Part shown: piece by piece, positions 59,863 to 64,000 of the stretch | Position numbering within the stretch: position 1 is the stretch's first letter | How the letters are laid out: each line of letters begins with the position of its first letter | Assembly: GCF_900109265.1 (NCBI RefSeq) | Contig: NZ_FNZM01000013.1 | Span: forward strand, 186,001 to 250,000 | DNA from: Paraburkholderia tropica | Lineage (GTDB): Bacteria; Pseudomonadota; Gammaproteobacteria; Burkholderiales; Burkholderiaceae | Length of the DNA: 64,000 bases | Reading direction: 5' to 3' | Notes under the pieces: generated by a model | What the model was told of the DNA's origin: nothing | Seen by the model: the letters and a program-made list of their open reading frames with translations, nothing else | Databases searched by the model: none | Translations under genes and position numbers: made by a program

Positions 59863-59982
59863 AAAGAGAAATCAAAGCAAAGAGGGAAAACACCAGGTCG
59901 GTCGCGATACGGCCGCGAATCGGGCAAAATACAGGCCATAACGTCCGGGGTTGCGGGCGCGGGCGGCTTGCAGGGAAAAAAC

Positions 59983-60750
59983 ATGGACCAAAGGACCAGA
60001 ACAGAGAAGATTTTCGAAAAGGTGCAGGCGGCCAAGCTGGTCAAGCTCTCGGAGCTTTCCAGCGAATTCGGCGTTTCGATGCCCACCATTCGAAAAGACA
60101 TTGACGAGTTGCAGCGCCTCGGACACGTCGAGCGCGTTCATGGCAACGTGCGCCTCAAGACCGCGCAAGCCGAGCCCGCCCCCAAAGTGCCGAGCGCCAG
60201 CATTCTGCCGACGAGCGAGGAAAAAGCGCAGATTGGCCGCAAGGCGGCGACGCTCATCGCGAACGGCGACGCCGTCATTCTCGACTGCGGTGCGACCACG
60301 ACCGAACTCGCGAAGAATCTGCTTGACCGCCAGAATCTGCGCATCGTCACCAATGCGCTAAACATTGCCATCCTGCTCGGCGCGGAGCCGACCAACCGCG
60401 TGATGCTCACAGGCGGCATCTTCAAGGCGGAAACGATCGCCGTGTCGGGCGAAAAGGCGTCGACTTTTTTCGAGGGCATGTTCGTCGACAAACTCTTTCT
60501 CGCGGCGGGCGGCGTCGCCATGGAATCGGGTATTTCCTATCCCGACTTCATCGACCTGCACGTGAAGCGCGCGATGATCGACGCGGCGAAAACGGTGTAT
60601 CTGCTCGCCGATTCGAAGAAGTTCGGCAAGCGCGAGTTCGCGACTTTCGGCGCGATGGACCAGATCGACTATTTGATTACCGATGAAGGGCTCGATGCCG
60701 AATTCGCGGACTGGATCACCGGTCTCGGCATCAAGATTCTGTACGCGTAG
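59983..60750 (+). CDS. DeoR-family transcriptional regulator
   Basis: 255 residues from ATG 59983 with AGGGA upstream; a TTG 15 bases earlier is in frame. HTH KLVKLSELSSEFGVSMPTIR near residue 16, then the sugar-phosphate sensor domain with LDCGATTTELAKNLLDRQNL and GGIFKAETIAVSG. Divergent from the operon, probably a repressor released by a phosphorylated intermediate. Confidence 0.88.
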   Translation: MDQRTRTEKIFEKVQAAKLVKLSELSSEFGVSMPTIRKDIDELQRLGHVERVHGNVRLKTAQAEPAPKVPSASILPTSEEKAQIGRKAATLIANGDAVILDCGATTTELAKNLLDRQNLRIVTNALNIAILLGAEPTNRVMLTGGIFKAETIAVSGEKASTFFEGMFVDKLFLAAGGVAMESGISYPDFIDLHVKRAMIDAAKTVYLLADSKKFGKREFATFGAMDQIDYLITDEGLDAEFADWITGLGIKILYA

Positions 60751-60858
60751 TGGCAAACGCCGCCTCATAAACATATGAGGTTTCGTTCGTTCTAAAAACC
60801 TCGGCCGGCGACTAGCTTTGAATGATCTTGAACGTATGTTCTGATCATCGGAGCACTC

Positions 60859-61731
60859 ATGAGCACCGTGTTAGCCGCCCCGCCAGCCCACCCGGACGCG
60901 CAGGCGCTGCCGTTCGCCGCCCCGTCCGTCGAAGCGGAACTCAACTATCTCGCGCCGGGCACGGTCCGGCCCGTCAATTACACATTCGAACCGCCTGCGG
61001 GCATACCGTGGAGTTCGGGCACGCTCGATCCACGCCGCGTAACGATTCATAATGCGCGCCCACTCGCGCAAAACGGCGGCATTTCGCTCGACAAGCAAGG
61101 ATTCCAGCACGTCGCGCACGCAAGCGCGCTGCACGATTTCAGCGACGAGGCGCAAATCCGCGACGTCTACCTGCCCGAAGCCGAAGCGCTGCTGCGCACG
61201 ATTACGGGCGCCGCGAAAGTCGTGTTCTTCGATCACACGCTGCGCGACAGCGCACGCGGTTCACGCGCCAACGCCGCGCTGCGCGAACCAGTACGCCGCG
61301 TGCATAACGATCAGACTTTCGTTTCGGGGCCGAGGCGCGTTCGCGATCATCTGGACGCGGACGAAGCCGCGCAGCGTCTTCAGCGGCGCTTCGCGATCAT
61401 CAATCTGTGGCGGCCTTTGAACGAAGTCGAGCAATTGCCGCTCGCACTCTGCGACGCACGCTCCATTGCGCCCGACGATCTCGTACCCACCGATCTCGTC
61501 TACCGTGACAAAACCGGGGAAACGTATTCGTTTCTCGCGAACGCGCGACATCGCTGGTTTTATTTTCCCCGACTGCGCGCCGACGAAGTGCTGTTGCTCA
61601 AGATCTACGATTCGCGCGAGGAAGGGACGGCGCGATTCACCGCGCACACGGCTTTCGACGATCCGCACACGCCGGATGACGCCGCGCCGCGTCGCAGTAT
61701 TGAATTGCGCGCACTCGTTTTCTGGCACTGA
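60859..61731 (+). CDS. CmcJ/NvfI family oxidoreductase
   Basis: 290 residues with GGAG before the ATG. VVFFDHTLRDSARGS, VRRVHNDQTFVSGPRRV, AIINLWRPLNEVEQLPLALC and DPHTPDDAAPRRSIELRALV are hallmark segments of the CmcJ/NvfI family of 2-oxoglutarate-related oxidoreductases or hydroxylases. Substrate unknown. Transcribed alone after the DeoR gene. Confidence 0.8.
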   Translation: MSTVLAAPPAHPDAQALPFAAPSVEAELNYLAPGTVRPVNYTFEPPAGIPWSSGTLDPRRVTIHNARPLAQNGGISLDKQGFQHVAHASALHDFSDEAQIRDVYLPEAEALLRTITGAAKVVFFDHTLRDSARGSRANAALREPVRRVHNDQTFVSGPRRVRDHLDADEAAQRLQRRFAIINLWRPLNEVEQLPLALCDARSIAPDDLVPTDLVYRDKTGETYSFLANARHRWFYFPRLRADEVLLLKIYDSREEGTARFTAHTAFDDPHTPDDAAPRRSIELRALVFWH

Positions 61732-61797
61732 AAAGACGTGGCGCTTGCCGACGCACGAGATTAAACGCGCAGGCAAGCGTAGGGAGGATGATCGCGC

Positions 61798-62001
61798 TTA
61801 TTCGAGCGGGATTTCCGGAACGAAGGGATAAAGCAGCGGCGTATAGCTCAGGTGAAAGTATCCGTGCCGCGCATAGAGCGCGGCGCGCTCCACGCGTTCG
61901 TGCGTTTCCTCGCGCGCATTTTTCGCTTCAACGATGTCGCGTGAACGCGCAGGCTCGCTGCGGAATACCTTGAAAAACAGGGCTGAAATCGGAATCGACA
62001 T
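61798..62001 (-). CDS. Small hypothetical protein (67 aa)
   Basis: From ATG 62001 with GGAGGCG upstream. MSIPISALFFKVFRSEPARS then a charged helix and Tyr/Leu-rich tail (LYARHGYFHLSYTPLLYPF). No family recognised. Confidence 0.55.
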   Translation of the reverse strand: MSIPISALFFKVFRSEPARSRDIVEAKNAREETHERVERAALYARHGYFHLSYTPLLYPFVPEIPLE

Positions 62002-62112
62002 AACGACGCCTCCGTGGCATTGCATAAGGTCCAATCTATTCCCCGATATTTCATCGGACAACCAAGCATTTCAGGAATACTTATGCAACACGCAGCCGGA
62101 TCACAGGCATTG

Positions 62113-62158
62113 ACGTCGTCACGTCGTCACGTCGTCACGTCGTTACACCGTTACGTCG
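62113..62158. repeat. 8-bp tandem repeat at the end of the flavin monooxygenase gene
   Basis: Units ACGTCGTC x3 (62113-62136), ACGTCGTT, ACACCGTT and a partial ACGTCG. The stop codon and last residues of the gene ending at 62143 lie inside it. Slippage here could change the C-terminus. Confidence 0.8.
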
Positions 62159-63486
62159 ACCCGCGTCGGCCGCTCAAGACCGAGATGCGAGCGCAAGGTG
62201 CGACCCGCGTATTCGGTTCGAAAGAGTCCGCGCCGCTGCAGAATCGGCACCACGCCGTCGACGAATGCAGCGAGACCGTCCGGCAACGCGTCCGGCATCA
62301 GATTGAAACCGTCGACGGCTTCGCCCTTGAACCAGTGCTCGATATCGTCGGCGATCTGCTCGGGCGTCCCGACGATCACGCGATGCCCCCCGCCGCCCGC
62401 AAGCGCGCGAATCAATTCGCGCACCGTATAACCGCCACGCCGCGCCTGAGCCAGCGTCGCGTGAAAGAACGTGTGATTGCCGTTGCCGCCGTTCGGCAGC
62501 GCGAGATTCTCGGGCAGGCGCGCGTCGAGATCGAGTTGGTCCGGCGTGATGCCCAGCGTGCCGGCCAGCCGCGCGAGACTGTAGCGCCACGGAATCAGAT
62601 CGACGAGTTCATCGCGGCGCTTTAACGCTTCCGCTTCGGTCGCGCCGATGATGGTCGTGAGCCCCGCCAGCACCTGTACGCCATGCGCACGCCCGTAACC
62701 CGCGGCGCGAACGTGAAGATCGCGCCGGTACGCAACCGACTCCTCGAACGATTGCGACGCCGAGAACACCGCCTCCGCATGGCGCGCGGCGAGATCGCGG
62801 CCATCGCCTGACGCACCGGCCTGCACCAGCACCGGATGCCCTTGTGGCGAGCGCGGCAGATTCAGCGGCCCCTGCACCTTGAAAAAGCGCCCTTCGTGCG
62901 CCACGGGCCGCACCTTCGTCACGTCGATAAAACGGCCGCCCTGTTTGTCGCCAACGAAAGCATCATCGTCCCAGCTATCCCAGAGCGCCTTGACCACCTC
63001 GGTGAACTCGGCCGCGCGCGCATAGCGCTGCGCGTGGTCCGGCACCGTATCGTGGCCGAAATTGCGCGCCGAGGACAGATCGGCCGTCGTCACAACGTTC
63101 CAGCCGGCGCGCCCGCCGCTCACATGATCGAGCGTGGCAAAGCGGCGCGCGATGTTATACGGCTCGTTATAACTCGTCGACGCCGTGCCGATCACGCCAA
63201 TATGCGTGGTCGCCGCCGCGATGCTCGCGAGCAGAATCGTCGGTTCGAGCGCGGTGATCGGACGAAAGTCGATCTGGTCGACGATAGCCGCATTGTCAGC
63301 GAGAAAGACCGCGTCGAACTTCGCTCGTTCGGCGAGTTGCGCGACGCGCACATAATGCGCGACATCGACGAACGCGCGCGGATCGGCATCGTCGAGACGC
63401 CATGCCGACGGCACGAAACCCGAATGCAGAATATTGACGTTCAGATGCAACTGGCGCGGTGTATTGGCCGCCGAAGTTCTACTCAT
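62143..63486 (-). CDS. LLM-class flavin-dependent monooxygenase (NtaA/DmoA-like)
   Basis: 447 residues. LHLNVNILHSGFVPSAWR at the start, ERAKFDAVFLADNAAIVDQ, TSYNEPYNIARRFATLDHVS, GRAGWNVVTTADLSSARNFG and a C-terminal DGFNLMPDALPDGLAAFVD define the NtaA/SnaA/DmoA group. Uses FMNH2 from a partner reductase (not in the window) to oxidise small compounds, often sulfur- or nitrogen-containing. Confidence 0.85.
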   Translation of the reverse strand: MSRTSAANTPRQLHLNVNILHSGFVPSAWRLDDADPRAFVDVAHYVRVAQLAERAKFDAVFLADNAAIVDQIDFRPITALEPTILLASIAAATTHIGVIGTASTSYNEPYNIARRFATLDHVSGGRAGWNVVTTADLSSARNFGHDTVPDHAQRYARAAEFTEVVKALWDSWDDDAFVGDKQGGRFIDVTKVRPVAHEGRFFKVQGPLNLPRSPQGHPVLVQAGASGDGRDLAARHAEAVFSASQSFEESVAYRRDLHVRAAGYGRAHGVQVLAGLTTIIGATEAEALKRRDELVDLIPWRYSLARLAGTLGITPDQLDLDARLPENLALPNGGNGNHTFFHATLAQARRGGYTVRELIRALAGGGGHRVIVGTPEQIADDIEHWFKGEAVDGFNLMPDALPDGLAAFVDGVVPILQRRGLFRTEYAGRTLRSHLGLERPTRVDVTV

Positions 63487-63755
63487 CTCGCTCGCACTCC
63501 CGAAACGCGAAATTCACCAGGAGAAAAAGTATAGGGAGACAGCGGCATGCATCTAACCACCGAATTGGCATGTGGTTATGCCTGCGCCTGCGTTGGACTC
63601 GCACGTCATGGCGCGCGCTGCGTAACCGCTGCGTAACCATGGCGTCGAAGCAAACCACGCGCGCACGATCGCATTGCACTTTTCGTTGTTTGACCGCGCG
63701 CCCGGCGCTTACGAATAATCGATGACTTCATTCAGCCCACGTGGAAGGAGCCATC

Positions 63756-64000
63756 ATGCGGCATCGATTATTCACACGAACGTTACTTGCCACGATTGCC
63801 CTGTTCGCGCTGCAATCGCCTGTCACGCACGCAGCCGACACCGCGCCGCGCGTATTGCGCGTGGGCTTCGTTCCCGGTCCGTATGCCGATGAATTCCGCG
63901 AAGGCGTGGAGCCGCAACTCAAACGCAAGGGCTACACTGTGCAGTACGTGAATTTCAGCACTGGGCTCGAAGCAAATCAGGCCGTGTGGCACGACGAAAT
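63756..64000 (+). CDS. MetQ/NlpA-like binding protein, N-terminal part
   Basis: ATG 63756 with AAGGAG upstream, open to the window edge (81 residues). Signal peptide TRTLLATIALFALQSPVTHA, then RVLRVGFVPGPYADEFREG and YTVQYVNFSTGLEANQAVWH, similar to NlpA-family methionine or amino-acid ABC binding proteins. Family is likely, specificity open. Confidence 0.7.
   Translation, partial: MRHRLFTRTLLATIALFALQSPVTHAADTAPRVLRVGFVPGPYADEFREGVEPQLKRKGYTVQYVNFSTGLEANQAVWHDE

Overview
This window is a high-GC bacterial chromosome segment of the Burkholderia sensu lato type, probably Paraburkholderia or Caballeronia. That call rests on gene content (DUF4148 protein, type II lumazine synthase behind an FMN riboswitch, CmcJ/NvfI oxidoreductase, many sugar and polyol uptake genes) and base composition, not on a marker gene. 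A complete-looking 37.2 kb prophage fills 2032-39245. The rest is ordinary chromosome.

Layout. (1) 1-1611: a copper module on the minus strand, a DUF2946 protein and the N-terminal part of a TonB-dependent copper receptor. (2) 2032-39245: a prophage in the 3' end of tRNA-Leu(GAG), bounded by 27-bp direct repeats. A tyrosine integrase lies beside the tRNA. Right to left after the integrase come a rightward accessory cassette (small HTH protein, HipA-like kinase, partner), a leftward early promoter with a heavily folded leader, early genes, an AlpA-like regulator, an O-like initiator carrying a lambda-style iteron origin, a primase-helicase, small winged-helix proteins, and a leftward late operon. 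The late operon holds large terminase, portal, tail fibre, scaffold, N4-gp56-type capsid, P22-like neck and hub proteins, a lysis cassette, a dioxygenase plus cupin pair, ejection proteins and a PurD-like ATP-grasp enzyme. Tail tube and tape-measure genes are absent, so the virion is probably a short-tailed podovirus. (3) 39223-64000: the tRNA, a DUF4232 protein, a xanthine/uracil permease, an amino-acid binding protein, a TonB receptor with its own ExbB-ExbD-TonB set, ribH, a nine-gene polyol-type catabolic operon with a divergent DeoR regulator, a CmcJ/NvfI oxidoreductase, a flavin monooxygenase and the start of a MetQ-like gene.

How the parts work together. Late genes are packed with ATGA and GTGA overlaps, so much of the module is translationally coupled. 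The prophage separates the tRNA from its original terminator (1974-1993) and supplies a new one (39155-39189). The metabolic operon pairs a ribose-type ABC importer with two short-chain dehydrogenases, an FGGY kinase and a split transketolase, which fits oxidation of a polyol to a ketose, phosphorylation and two-carbon transfer; the substrate cannot be read from sequence.

Most unusual points: three adjacent virion genes share the N-terminal peptide GL(L/I)FP(G/A)V with almost only synonymous differences; a pseudoknot-capable leader overlaps a Shine-Dalgarno site; the HipA-like two-gene cassette; several enzymes that could modify proteins or metabolites inside the virion operon; and a fibre protein with a standard Sec signal peptide.
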